Part shown: positions 17,584 to 26,376 of the stretch, piece by piece | Layout of the letters: each line of letters starts with the position of its first letter | Numbering within the stretch: position 1 is the stretch's first letter | From: Rickettsia helvetica | Lineage (GTDB): Bacteria; Pseudomonadota; Alphaproteobacteria; Rickettsiales; Rickettsiaceae | Direction: 5' to 3' | DNA: 64,000 bases | Assembly (NCBI RefSeq): GCF_963970025.1 | Contig: NZ_OZ018776.1 | Span: forward strand, 62,001-126,000 | The notes under the pieces: generated by a model | Told to the model about the DNA's origin: nothing | Database searches by the model: none | Seen by the model: the letters and a program-made list of their open reading frames with translations, nothing else | Position numbers and translations under genes: made by a program

Positions 17584-18768
17584 TTAATTATTTATTTTAG
17601 TTACTACGCCGGCACCCACTGTTCTACCACCTTCACGTATAGAGAATTTTAACCCTTCCTGCATAGCAATCGGTTTAATTAATTCTACTGTAAAAGTAGC
17701 ATTATCTCCAGGCATAACCATCTGCTTATCAGCAGGCAATTTTATTGTACCGGTAACGTCTGTTGTTCTAAAATAGAACTGCGGACGATAGTCATTAGTA
17801 AATGGGGTATGACGTCCACCTTCTTCTTTACTAAGCACATATACTTCAGCTTTAAACTTGTCATGCGGTTTTATGCTACCCGGTTTTGCAAGTACTTGTC
17901 CTCTTTCAACTTCTTCTCTTTTTGTACCGCGTAGTAATATACCGACATTATCTCCGGCTTGCCCTTCATCAAGTAATTTTCTGAACATTTCTACACCGGT
18001 ACAGGTAGTTTTTTGCGTATCTTTTAGACCGACTATTTCAATTTCCTCACCTACCTTAATTATTCCTGACTCTACTCTACCGGTTACAACAGTACCTCTT
18101 CCTGAAATAGAGAACACATCTTCTATCGGCATTAAGAAAGGTTTATCCGTAGCTCTTACAGGCTGCGGTATATAGCTATCTACTGCATCCATTAACTCAT
18201 TAATAGCTTTCTCACCTTCAGGCTTTCCTTCTAAAGCTTGAAGTGCAGAACCTTTAATAACAGGTATTTCATCACCTGGGAAACCATATTTTGATAATAA
18301 TTCCCTTACTTCCATCTCTACTAGTTCTAATAGATCAGGATCATCCACCATATCTACTTTATTTAAGAATACTACCATAGCAGGTACACCTACCTGTTTT
18401 GCTAGTAATATATGCTCTCTAGTTTGCGGCATAGGACCATCAGCAGCAGAAACTACTAATATTGCACCGTCCATCTGAGCAGCACCGGTTATCATGTTCT
18501 TTACATAGTCAGCGTGTCCCGGACAATCTACGTGTGCATAGTGTCTATTTTTAGTCTCATATTCTACGTGTGCAGTAGAAATAGTTATACCTCTTTCTTT
18601 TTCTTCAGGAGCAGCATCAATTTGATCATACGCTGTAGCTTTTGCTCCACCTGTCTTAGCAAGTACTATAGTTATTGCTGCCGTTAAGGAAGTTTTACCG
18701 TGATCTACGTGACCGATCGTACCTATATTAACGTGCGGTTTAGTTCGTTCAAATTTTGCTTTTGCCAT
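17584..18768 (-). CDS. tuf: Elongation factor Tu
   Basis: The 394-residue GTPase delivers aminoacyl-tRNA to the ribosome. G1 is GHVDHGKTSL at residues 18-27, G3 is DCPGHADY, and G4 is NKVD. Domains 2 and 3 follow, ending GGRTVGAGVVTKI. It lies downstream of tRNA-Tyr and tRNA-Gly on the same strand, the same linkage known from the tufB locus of E. coli, and is probably co-transcribed with them. It is not linked to rpsL-rpsG-fusA, matching the split str operon known from Rickettsia. Confidence 0.99.
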   Translation of the reverse strand: MAKAKFERTKPHVNIGTIGHVDHGKTSLTAAITIVLAKTGGAKATAYDQIDAAPEEKERGITISTAHVEYETKNRHYAHVDCPGHADYVKNMITGAAQMDGAILVVSAADGPMPQTREHILLAKQVGVPAMVVFLNKVDMVDDPDLLELVEMEVRELLSKYGFPGDEIPVIKGSALQALEGKPEGEKAINELMDAVDSYIPQPVRATDKPFLMPIEDVFSISGRGTVVTGRVESGIIKVGEEIEIVGLKDTQKTTCTGVEMFRKLLDEGQAGDNVGILLRGTKREEVERGQVLAKPGSIKPHDKFKAEVYVLSKEEGGRHTPFTNDYRPQFYFRTTDVTGTIKLPADKQMVMPGDNATFTVELIKPIAMQEGLKFSIREGGRTVGAGVVTKINN

Positions 18769-18858
18769 ATTATTACTCTCTACAATTTTTTAGGTTTAAT
18801 ACAAGTTAATTTTTTATAAGTGCATTTTTTTGCTAAATTTATTTGTTACCACTATCTC

Positions 18859-18932
18859 TGGAGCGGGTGATGGGAATCGAACCCACACAGCCAGCTTGGA
18901 AGGCTGGAACTCTACCATTGAGCTACACCCGC
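18859..18932 (-). tRNA. tRNA-Gly(TCC)
   Basis: The minus strand gives acceptor gcgggtg/cacccgc, D arm gctc...gagt, anticodon stem ccagc/gctgg with loop cttccaa (anticodon TCC), and a T arm with ttcgatt. CCA is encoded at 18859-18861. It lies 90 nt upstream of tuf. Confidence 0.95.
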
Positions 18933-19101
18933 ATCGTGGCACTGTTAATAAAATAATTTAAAAGCTATTTTGTTAACAGTGCTATGTCAAATTTTATTCA
19001 GATTTATAAATATACACAATTATGCTTTATTTTTAAATAAAATAAAACATATATACATGAAATCTTTTAAAAAAATGATATGCTTCCCTGAACCATTTAA
19101 G

Positions 19102-19187
19102 TGGTGGAGGGAGAAGGATTCGAACCTTCGAACGCTTACGCGGGCAGATTTACAGTCTGCTGCCATTGACCACTCGGCCACCCCTCC
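19102..19187 (-). tRNA. tRNA-Tyr(GTA)
   Basis: This 86-nt class II tRNA on the minus strand has acceptor ggagggg/tccctcc (one G-U pair), anticodon stem gcaga/tctgc with loop ctgtaaa (anticodon GTA), a long variable arm (ccgcgtaagcg) and ttcgaat in the T loop. CCA is encoded at 19102-19104. Confidence 0.95.
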
Positions 19188-19204
19188 TAAAAACTTTACT
19201 GTAT

Positions 19205-19233
19205 TAAATAGACTAATTCACTGTAAAATACAA
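19205..19233 (-). promoter_or_regulatory. Candidate promoter for tRNA-Tyr/tRNA-Gly/tuf
   Basis: On the minus strand a TTGTAT box (19228-19233) and a TATTTA box (19205-19210) are 17 nt apart, about 18 nt upstream of the tRNA-Tyr 5' end. Spacing is ideal for a sigma-70 promoter; the boxes match 4 and 5 of 6 consensus positions. Confidence 0.45.
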
Positions 19234-19377
19234 TATATAATTAGTATTAGGACTTAATAAAACTTCTTGCCGAATCATCAAATAAACAAATAGCAGCTTG
19301 CACATTTATTTAGTTGTAACTTTCTATAATAAATAGTAGCTTCTGTCAAGAACAAATTACTAACGGTTTTCAATAAG

Positions 19378-20100
19378 ATGCAAAATAAAATACTTGATTC
19401 TAAAAATTGTTATTATATGTATGGGAAACATCCTGTATTTTCTGCTCTAAATAATCCAAAACGTCAAATTGAAAATATTTTATGCACTAGGGACATTTTT
19501 GATACAAACAAAAAATTAATAGGTACTAGATCTTATGAAATTGTTAATAACGATATTTTATCTAAATTACTGAAAAACCAAACACATCAAGGAATAGCTG
19601 CAAAAGTTAGACCGATTTTTTCTTATAATCTAGAGGACATAGCTATAAAAAACCCAAAATGTAAAATTGCGATTCTTGATCAAATAACAGACACACAAAA
19701 TATTGGAGCAATTATTCGCAGTGCCACTGCTTTTGATATAAATGCTATAATATTACCTCAAGATAATTCTCCGAATGAAAGCGGTAGCATTGCTAAAGCG
19801 GCTTGCGGTACTTTAGAATTAATACCTATCATTAAAGTGACTAACTTACGCTCATATATGAATTATCTTAAAAAACATGGCTTTTGGATTATAGGTCTAA
19901 CAGGTTCTGCAAATGACTACTTTACCGATAAATTAATTTCCAACAAAATAGCATTAGTATTTGGTTCAGAAGATAAAGGCATGCGAAGATTAGTCAAAGA
20001 AACATGTGATTATTTAGCCAAAATCCCTATTTCTAAGAGAGTAGAAAGTCTTAATGTATCAAATGCCGCTTCTATAATTTTTCATTCATTACATAAATAA
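19378..20100 (+). CDS. rlmB: 23S rRNA (guanosine-2'-O-)-methyltransferase, SpoU/TrmH family (RlmB-like)
   Basis: The 240-residue protein has a short substrate-binding N-terminal domain (about 1-85, starting YGKHPVFSALNN) and a SPOUT knotted methyltransferase domain. The three family motifs are present: DTQNIGAIIRSATAF, VFGSEDKGMRRL and IPISKRVESLNVSNA, which hold the catalytic arginine and the knot. RlmB modifies G2251 in the peptidyl-transferase loop of 23S rRNA; assignment to RlmB rather than another SpoU enzyme rests on the N-terminal GxHPV pattern. It is a stand-alone plus-strand gene opposite the tRNA-tuf unit. Confidence 0.9.
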   Translation: MQNKILDSKNCYYMYGKHPVFSALNNPKRQIENILCTRDIFDTNKKLIGTRSYEIVNNDILSKLLKNQTHQGIAAKVRPIFSYNLEDIAIKNPKCKIAILDQITDTQNIGAIIRSATAFDINAIILPQDNSPNESGSIAKAACGTLELIPIIKVTNLRSYMNYLKKHGFWIIGLTGSANDYFTDKLISNKIALVFGSEDKGMRRLVKETCDYLAKIPISKRVESLNVSNAASIIFHSLHK

Positions 20101-20210
20101 TATTTTTAATAAATCAAATATTGTTTTTTATTTACTTCGATATAAATATTTAGTCTACTAAAATTAAAGTCATAAACTTTTATTATATCAATTAATTTGA
20201 GAGAAAAGTC

Positions 20211-20664
20211 ATGAAAAGGGGACCAAATGAACAAATTATCGAGAATTTTGAAAAACAATTAGACATATTTAATAAATGAACTTATAGCAGAAGAGATAAC
20301 AACGGCTATATTAAACAATTTTTTTGATAAAGTGATCAATAACCTCAAGAATGAAAGATTAATTAATAATACTATATTTGATATATATCAAGGTAAAGCA
20401 GTAATTACTAAACCTATATATTCCGATTATATAGAATCTTCCGAACCTAAATATAAAGAACATTGGCAAAAATTTTATAGTTTTAATCGTAATCTTATGA
20501 TAGAAAGCACATTAGTATTTATTGCTAAGAATCTAAAAAAAGCTTCTTTAACAGACAAATTATATTATAGCTTTGCTAAATTAGCCGAGCAATTAGATTT
20601 GAATGCAGTAAGTGATCATTTTATGAAAAAAATAGGTAATTATATAACATTTAACAATTTATGA
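20211..20664 (+). pseudogene. Unknown small gene, frameshifted
   Basis: An ATG at 20211 opens a frame reading MKRGPNEQIIENFEKQLDIF that stops at 20276-20278. Coding-like sequence then continues in another frame (NELIAEEITTAILNNFFD) through to a stop overlapping the fumC start. A one-base change near 20272 would join them into a protein of about 150 residues. I recognise no family; it is alpha-helical, hydrophilic and without a signal peptide. The downstream part could still be made from a GTG at 20332 (110 residues). The ATGA overlap with fumC suggests that it once shared a transcript with fumarase. Confidence 0.6.
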
Positions 20665-22052
20665 AAAATTACAGAACCGAAAGCGACTCTTTTGGAGAAA
20701 TTCAAATAGAAGAAAAATTTTATTGGGGGGCTCAAACTCAAAGATCTTTAGAAAATTTTAAAATAGGCAAGCAAAAAATGCCTGAAATTTTAATTCGTGC
20801 TCTTGCTATTTTAAAAAAATGTGCAGCACAGGTTAATCATGAGTTTGGTGATTTAGAAGCTAAAATAGCTATAAGTATAGATAAAGCCGCGGATAGAATA
20901 TTAGAAGGCGAATTTGAGGATAATTTTCCTTTAGTAGTTTGGCAAACAGGTTCAGGTACACAAACAAACATGAATATGAACGAGGTTATTGCCTCAATTG
21001 CCAACGAAAGATTAACAGGCAAAAAAGGCGGCAAATCTCCGGTACATCCTAACGATCATGTTAATAAAGGACAATCATCCAACGACTCTTTTCCAACCGC
21101 TATGCATATAGCAACCGTACTTGCAACTAAACAGCAACTGATACCGGCTTTGAATAATTTACTTACCTCTTTGCAAGACAAGTCAAAAGATTGGGATAAA
21201 ATCATAAAAATAGGACGTACCCACTTGCAGGATGCAACTCCTTTAACTCTTAAACAGGAATTCTCTGGATATATTACACAAATAGAGTATGCTTTAGAAC
21301 GTATAGAAGATGCACTAAAAAAAGTTTATCTACTTGCTCAAGGAGGAACAGCAGTCGGTACAGGTATTAACTCAAAAATAGGCTTTGATATAAAATTTGC
21401 CGAGAAAGTGGCAGAGTTTACTAAACAACCTTTTAAGACGGCTCCTAATAAATTTGAAAGCCTAGCTGCCCACGACGCCTTAGTAGAATTTTCAGGAACT
21501 CTTAATACTATAGCAGTTAGCTTAATGAAAATAGCAAATGATATAAGACTGCTCGGCTCCGGTCCAAGATGCGGTCTTGGTGAGCTGTATTTACCTGAGA
21601 ATGAACCTGGTTCTTCGATTATGCCCGGTAAAGTAAACCCTACACAAGTCGAAGCTTTAACAATGGTGTGCAGTCAGGTGATGGGAAATCATGTTACAGT
21701 TACTATTGCCGGCTCAAACGGGCATCTTGAACTTAACGTATTTAAACCCGTAATAATATACAATATCCTACAATCTATAGAGCTGTTATCCGATAGCGTA
21801 AATAGCTTTGTTACTCACTGTGTTAAAGGATTAGAACCTAATATAGCACGCATTAATGATTTACGTGATAAATCTCTAATGTTAGTTACAGCCCTTAATC
21901 CACATATCGGCTATGATAATGCCGCAAAAATTGCTAAAGAAGCATATAAGCACGGAATCACTTTAAAAGAAGCCGCAAAAGAACTCAATCTTTTATCAGA
22001 AGAAGAGTTTGATAAAATAGTAGTACCTGAAAAAATGGTTAGTCAATCCTAG
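20661..22052 (+). CDS. fumC: Fumarate hydratase class II
   Basis: The 463-residue enzyme converts fumarate and malate in the TCA cycle. The superfamily signature GSSIMPGKVNP, with the catalytic serine in the mobile loop, is at about 316-326; other conserved blocks are SGTQTNMNMNEV (about 97-108), GRTHLQDATPLTL (about 186-198) and GTAVGTGIN. Class II enzymes need no iron-sulfur cluster. Its ATG overlaps the preceding frame's stop (ATGA). A full TCA cycle fits the glutamate-fed energy metabolism of Rickettsia. Confidence 0.97.
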   Translation: MKNYRTESDSFGEIQIEEKFYWGAQTQRSLENFKIGKQKMPEILIRALAILKKCAAQVNHEFGDLEAKIAISIDKAADRILEGEFEDNFPLVVWQTGSGTQTNMNMNEVIASIANERLTGKKGGKSPVHPNDHVNKGQSSNDSFPTAMHIATVLATKQQLIPALNNLLTSLQDKSKDWDKIIKIGRTHLQDATPLTLKQEFSGYITQIEYALERIEDALKKVYLLAQGGTAVGTGINSKIGFDIKFAEKVAEFTKQPFKTAPNKFESLAAHDALVEFSGTLNTIAVSLMKIANDIRLLGSGPRCGLGELYLPENEPGSSIMPGKVNPTQVEALTMVCSQVMGNHVTVTIAGSNGHLELNVFKPVIIYNILQSIELLSDSVNSFVTHCVKGLEPNIARINDLRDKSLMLVTALNPHIGYDNAAKIAKEAYKHGITLKEAAKELNLLSEEEFDKIVVPEKMVSQS

Positions 22053-22149
22053 ATTTTATATAAAGATATTAGTTTAAATTATTAATATTGTTGTACAAAA
22101 TCTTATAAATAGGATAATATTAAATTAGTCTATTTATTATATTACCTAT

Positions 22150-22401
22150 GTGAAACAAAATTTATCTAATCAAATTAACCTACCCGAAGCAAAAACTCAT
22201 TTTTCCGATCTAATACAGCGTGTACAAGACGGCGAATAAATTACTATCTGTAAGCATAATACGCCGGTTGCAAAAATTATACCTATAACTCAAAAGCCTA
22301 AAATGGATAATATAGTAGAGCAAATAAGAGAATTCAGCAAAGGTAAAACATTAGCTCCTTATACTATTAAAGAGCTTAGAGATGAAGGTAGAAAATGGTG
22401 A
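22150..22401 (+). pseudogene. Phd/YefM-type antitoxin with an internal stop
   Basis: From a GTG at 22150 the frame reads QINLPEAKTHFSDLIQRVQ, the classic N-terminus of Phd/YefM/VapB antitoxins that bind DNA and neutralise a toxin. It then meets TAA in place of the expected residue after QDGE, and continues in the same frame with KHNTPVAKIIPI and a C-terminal toxin-binding tail to TGA at 22399-22401. One nonsense mutation accounts for the defect. The stop overlaps the start of a VapC remnant. Confidence 0.8.
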
Positions 22402-22478
22402 ATTCTAAACCGTTTATAGCCGATTACTCCATAACTGTCTCATAGTTCTTTTATGATGAACATGGGGGTTGCTAACTA
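22398..22478 (+). pseudogene. VapC (PIN-domain) toxin remnant
   Basis: Overlapping the antitoxin stop, a GTG opens NSKPFIADYSITVS, then TAG, then FFYDEH. This matches the PIN-toxin start pattern KPFxxDxSxxxxWFFxDE, so the TAG is most simply TGG (Trp) mutated. The rest of the toxin is gone and an RPE follows at 22490. It is the dead partner of the antitoxin at 22150. Confidence 0.75.
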
Positions 22479-22489
22479 AATATAGATAT

Positions 22490-22611
22490 CGTCATGAGCT
22501 ACGCAGTCTTCGACTGCATAGCAATCCAGAAAATAATAAAAAAAATTCTGTAAATTAGAATTTTTTACTGGATTGCTTTGTCAAAATTTTCAATTTTTCC
22601 TCGCAATGACG
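22490..22611. repeat. RPE, 'cgtcattgcgag' family
   Basis: A 122-bp imperfect palindrome bounded by 'cgtcatgagc' and 'tcgcaatgacg'; internal halves read actgcatagcaatccag and actggattgcttt. It is nearly the same as the copy at 25405-25525 and lies between the dead vapC and the ftsZ promoter. Confidence 0.8.
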
Positions 22612-22660
22612 TTAAATTATTAACTAATCTGCAATACCAGATAGATTAATTAAATTTTTC

Positions 22661-22689
22661 TTCACACAGTCTAAATCTTTTATTATACT
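22661..22689 (+). promoter_or_regulatory. Candidate ftsZ promoter
   Basis: TTCACA (22661-22666) and TATACT (22684-22689) are separated by 17 nt, 32 nt upstream of the ftsZ ATG. In Rickettsia ftsZ is here separated from ftsA/ftsQ, so its own promoter is expected. Confidence 0.5.
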
Positions 22690-22720
22690 TAGACATAAAT
22701 TATATAAATAAAAGATTATC

Positions 22721-24073
22721 ATGGTTTTAAATATAAAAGCTCCTGAAAATATAGTATTAAAGCCGACCATTACGGTTTTCGGCGTCGGGGGTGCAGGTAG
22801 TAATGCAGTAAATAATATGATTAGTGCTAATCTGCAAGGTACTAATTTTATAGTAGCTAATACTGATGCACAATCGCTTGAACATTCTTTATGCACCAAC
22901 AAAATACAACTCGGTGTTTCTACGACTAGAGGTCTTGGGGCAGGAGCTTCTCCTGAGGTTGGAGCACTTGCTGCTCAAGAATCAGAAAGCGAAATTCGTA
23001 GTTACCTAGAAAATAGCAATATGGTATTTATTACGGCAGGTATGGGTGGTGGTACAGGTACCGGTTCTGCACCGGTTATTGCATGCATTGCTAAAGAATT
23101 AGGCATCCTTACGGTTGGAGTAGTAACTAAACCTTTCCATTTTGAAGGCGGTCATCGTATGAAAACTGCCGATAAAGGACTTATTGAATTACAGCAATTC
23201 GTTGATACTTTAATTGTAATACCGAACCAAAATCTATTCCGTATTGCTAATGAACAAACGACGTTTGCCGATGCTTTCAAAATGGCAGATGACGTATTAC
23301 ATGCAGGCGTTAGAGGAGTAACGGATTTAATGATTATGCCAGGACTTATTAATCTTGATTTTGCCGATATTAAAGCAGTAATGAGCGAAATGGGTAAAGC
23401 AATGATGGGTACGGGTGAAGCTAGCGGTGAAGATAGAGCCATTAAAGCGGCAGAATCTGCAATTTCAAATCCGCTGCTAGATCATAGCTCAATGTGCGGT
23501 GCAAGAGGGGTATTAATTAATATTACCGGTGGTTCCGACATGACCTTATTTGAAGTTGACAACGCTGCTAATAGAATTAGAGAAGAAGTAGATAACCTTG
23601 ATGCTAATATTATTTTCGGTTCAACATTTAATCCGGAACTAAAAGGAATTATCAGAGTATCGGTTGTTGCTACCGGTATTGATGCTGATAAAGTACCGAC
23701 ATATAAACCCGCAATAGCTGAAACTACCAATACAGTTCCTGCAGAAACTTATAATGAAGCTATAGCACAACCTATACAAATAGAAGAAATTCCTGATTTT
23801 AACAGCTACAGTACCGAAAATATTGAAATTACCGACTCTCCAATGAATCAAAATTTTATCGGAAATGAAAAGGGGTTACATGTAAATACTTTCAACCAAT
23901 CTGAAGATGACTCACCAAAACCATCATTTTTAGGAAAAATATGGGGTTCTCTGCGTGCTTCAAATAATCAAACTTTAGAACGCAAAAACGTTGTTATTAA
24001 TACTCTAGATCAAGATAATAAAGAGTCTGATATTCATGACATACCGGCTTTTTTAAGAAAGAAACGGGATTAG
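22721..24073 (+). CDS. ftsZ: Cell division protein FtsZ
   Basis: The 450-residue tubulin-like GTPase assembles the division ring. The glycine-rich GTP-binding signature GGGTGTGSAP lies at about 109-118, after the N-terminal GVGGAGSNAVNNMI block. The T7 loop block LINLDFADIKAVMSEMGKAM is present. A variable linker of about 100 residues follows residue 325, and the C-terminus ends DIPAFLRKKRD, the conserved peptide that binds FtsA and other partners. Unlike many bacteria, no other division or wall genes flank it. The 3' neighbour starts 17 nt on. Confidence 0.98.
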   Translation: MVLNIKAPENIVLKPTITVFGVGGAGSNAVNNMISANLQGTNFIVANTDAQSLEHSLCTNKIQLGVSTTRGLGAGASPEVGALAAQESESEIRSYLENSNMVFITAGMGGGTGTGSAPVIACIAKELGILTVGVVTKPFHFEGGHRMKTADKGLIELQQFVDTLIVIPNQNLFRIANEQTTFADAFKMADDVLHAGVRGVTDLMIMPGLINLDFADIKAVMSEMGKAMMGTGEASGEDRAIKAAESAISNPLLDHSSMCGARGVLINITGGSDMTLFEVDNAANRIREEVDNLDANIIFGSTFNPELKGIIRVSVVATGIDADKVPTYKPAIAETTNTVPAETYNEAIAQPIQIEEIPDFNSYSTENIEITDSPMNQNFIGNEKGLHVNTFNQSEDDSPKPSFLGKIWGSLRASNNQTLERKNVVINTLDQDNKESDIHDIPAFLRKKRD

Positions 24074-24090
24074 ATTAGAATATAAATATA

Positions 24091-24609
24091 ATGTCAGAAC
24101 AGCATAAAAAAGAATTATTAGAAATAACTGAAAATTTTCCTGCAGATATTGCATCACTAATAGATTATATAGATAAAACATTTAAATGTCACATTCATGA
24201 TTTATCTTTATCGGATCAAAAAGATTTAAAGTTTTTTATAGCAAAAAGCTTTGCAAATCAAATTGATACTTGTAAAACTAAAGAACATACTCAAAATTTT
24301 TTACAAGAGTTACAAGAGCTACGGGAAGATTTATTTGAAGAGATATTGGAAGATAAGCCTGTATATAGTTTAGACATTGACGGAGCAACACACTATGCCG
24401 AATTAGATTTTACCGAATTAAATCAAAATAATTTTGCAAATATATATTTGGAAAAACAGCAATATAACTCTCAAAGTATTCTTATTTCAAATATACAAAA
24501 TAATCACAATAATTACATATTATTTCCTAAAATTATAAACCTTGAAGAACAAGTGACCATAGATGTATTAAATAATTTATTATTATTAGGTGCTTATAAT
24601 AATATGTAA
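24091..24609 (+). CDS. Unknown conserved-looking protein downstream of ftsZ
   Basis: The 172-residue product is not recognised. It is hydrophilic, mainly helical in its first half (an acidic block LQELQELREDLFEEILED near 70-88) and more beta-like and asparagine-rich in its second half. No signal peptide or membrane segment is seen. Starting 17 nt after ftsZ on the same strand it is likely co-transcribed, but a role in division would be pure guesswork. Codon use and base composition match the neighbours. Confidence 0.65.
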   Translation: MSEQHKKELLEITENFPADIASLIDYIDKTFKCHIHDLSLSDQKDLKFFIAKSFANQIDTCKTKEHTQNFLQELQELREDLFEEILEDKPVYSLDIDGATHYAELDFTELNQNNFANIYLEKQQYNSQSILISNIQNNHNNYILFPKIINLEEQVTIDVLNNLLLLGAYNNM

Positions 24610-24836
24610 TTTTTTTGAATCCAATAACGGATCAGAAATATATTTTAGATTACCTAATAATGAAAGGCTTGCCATGAAAGTTTGTAGTTTAGCCTATATT
24701 AAAAGAAAATAAATTTGAAAATGCTATATTATTTTTAAGTAAAAAAATAAACGACAATGGTGATGTTGACTATAGTGAAGGTTTTAGTGCTGGTATAGCC
24801 GATGGCAAAATAAATTCTTCTTATAAACTCCTTTAG
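24610..24836 (+). pseudogene. Unrecognised coding remnants
   Basis: Two short plus-strand pieces look coding: one reads NGSEIYFRLPNNERLAMKV and ends at a stop near 24711, the other, in a different frame, reads FENAILFLSKKINDNGDVDY and ends at TAG 24834-24836. They probably come from one small gene broken by a frameshift. No family is recognised. Confidence 0.4.
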
Positions 24837-24871
24837 GCGAGATAATGGATTTTAATTAAAAAAATAATCAT

Positions 24872-25334
24872 ATGCCAAATAAAATTATAATATTTCTTAT
24901 ATCATGTTTTTTAAATACTTATTTATTAGCTAATACCGATAAGCCGTTAAAAGATATTGCACCCTACGCTACTTAAAAATCAAAAGCGTTATGTAATTCA
25001 TTTACCTACAGAGTCCAATGAAGAAAAACTAAAAGTAGAATTACAAGTAACAAAAAATGCAATGAAAGATTGTAATCATGTTTGGTTTGGCGGTAAGCTG
25101 GAAACAAAAACTTTAGAAGGATAGGGATATAATTATTATGTAATCGATCAAGTTAGCGATCACCCTGCTAGTACAATGATGGCATGCCCAAACGTAAAAG
25201 CAACCATACAACCGGTTAGTGTATTTTTAGGCGATGAAACATTTTTAAGATATAATAGCAAACTACCTATCGTAGTATATGCTCCAAAGGATGTTAAACT
25301 GCATTACGTTTTATTTGGCATCAAAATGATATAA
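24872..25334 (+). pseudogene. eco: Ecotin-like serine protease inhibitor, inactivated
   Basis: An ATG opens a hydrophobic signal peptide (MPNKIIIFLISCFLNTYLLA) followed by KPLKDIAPYA and a stop. After a one-base shift the mature domain continues: KRYVIHLPTESNEEKLKVEL, FGGKLETKTLEG, then TAG, GYNYYVIDQVS, STMMACPNVK and LRYNSKLPIVVYAPKDV. These match the periplasmic dimeric inhibitor ecotin block by block, including the STMMACP primary loop (P1 methionine) and the RYNSKLPIVVY C-terminal strand. The TAG at 25122-25124 replaces the tryptophan of ecotin's EGWGY. So one frameshift (near 24970) and one nonsense mutation inactivate an otherwise recognisable gene, suggesting recent loss. Confidence 0.9.
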
Positions 25335-25404
25335 TCAATTCTGCAAAGGAAGAATAGCACCATACTATTCTTCAAAAAAATTTAATATCTTATATGACAT
25401 TTAA

Positions 25405-25525
25405 CGTCATTGCGAGCAGTCGTAGACTGCGTGGCAATCCAGAAAAAATAATAAAAAAATTCTGTAAATCAGAATTTTTTACTAGATTGCTTCGTCGAAA
25501 CTTGCAGTTTCTTCTCGCAATGACG
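25405..25525. repeat. RPE, 'cgtcattgcgag' family
   Basis: A 121-bp palindromic element with ends 'cgtcattgcgag' and 'ctcgcaatgacg'. It is very similar to 22490-22611 and ends about 50 nt from the convergent nfu gene. Confidence 0.85.
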
Positions 25526-25577
25526 AAGACTAACCTACACAACAAGGTCCTTAGTCGCTCGCAGTTAGCATACTAAA

Positions 25578-26150
25578 TTACTCAAAATCTTCCTCTACAG
25601 CTTCAACTTCTTGCACTTCCGGTACAAAATGTTTAAGCATGGACTCAATGCCGTTTTTTAAGGTAATAATGGAACTAGGACATCCAAGGCATGCACCACG
25701 AAGTGCTAATTTAACTATACCGTTTTCAAAGCCTTTATATATTATATCACCGCCGTCTTGTGCAACAGATGGACGCACCCTAGTTTCAATAATCTCTATG
25801 ATTTGCTTCTCTATTTCCGAAAGCCCGTCAAAACTATGATTTACATTATCTGCTTTGGTGTTTTCTTCAAATACAGGAAATCCTGAAACAAAATGATCCA
25901 TAATAACCATTAAAATTTCAGGCTTTATAACTTGCCAATTACCTTCAGCTTGTTTAGTTACTGTTATAAAATCACTACCGAAAAATACTGATTTCACATT
26001 ATTAATATGAAATAGTGATGCTGCAAGTTTGCTTCTTCCTTTTACTTCAGCAAGCTCACTAAAAAATACCGGCTGATCACTACTTATTTTCTGCCCTGGG
26101 AAAAATTTTATTGCATCAGGGTTGGGAGTATCTTCAGTTTGAATAAACAT
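25578..26150 (-). CDS. nfu: NifU-like Fe-S cluster scaffold (Nfu/NFU1-type)
   Basis: The 190-residue protein has the two domains of mitochondrial NFU1 relatives: an N-terminal Nfu-N domain (MFIQTEDTPNPDAIKFFPG, about 1-90) and a C-terminal NifU domain (about 105-175) with RPSVAQDGGDI and the cluster-binding pair in GACLGCPSS (CxxC). Such proteins carry or deliver 4Fe-4S clusters to target enzymes like lipoate synthase and aconitase. The acidic tail ends EEDFE. It is a single minus-strand gene. The family is secure; whether it is a scaffold or a carrier is inference. Confidence 0.93.
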   Translation of the reverse strand: MFIQTEDTPNPDAIKFFPGQKISSDQPVFFSELAEVKGRSKLAASLFHINNVKSVFFGSDFITVTKQAEGNWQVIKPEILMVIMDHFVSGFPVFEENTKADNVNHSFDGLSEIEKQIIEIIETRVRPSVAQDGGDIIYKGFENGIVKLALRGACLGCPSSIITLKNGIESMLKHFVPEVQEVEAVEEDFE

Positions 26151-26344
26151 AATTAAAGCACATTAATAAATTTTTTAACTATTATAAATTGATAGAGCCA
26201 TTTTTACAATATATTTGTATTTATCTTGGATGTTATTGCATAGATCCATGTCATTTCACTGATCGCAGGAATCTAGAAAAAAGAGAAGTAATTTAATTTT
26301 CCGTACGCAACAGCCTAAAAGCTAATAACATTTATGCCTTTTGC

Positions 26345-26376
26345 TCAATGGATTCCTGCTTTCGCAGGAATGACAT
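26345..26376. repeat. Short repeat end 'ggattcctg...caggaatgacat'
   Basis: A short palindrome (attcctgctttcgcaggaat) supplies the last codons and stop of the ampG-like gene on the minus strand. A related 'cattccagcaacggcgggaatgacat' occurs at 58696-58725. Confidence 0.6.

Noticed and set aside
22490..25525. Pairs of near-identical repeats at 22490 and 25405 considered as composite-transposon ends or attachment sites
   Set aside because: The same element occurs at many other places here, including inside genes, and no transposase or integrase lies between them.
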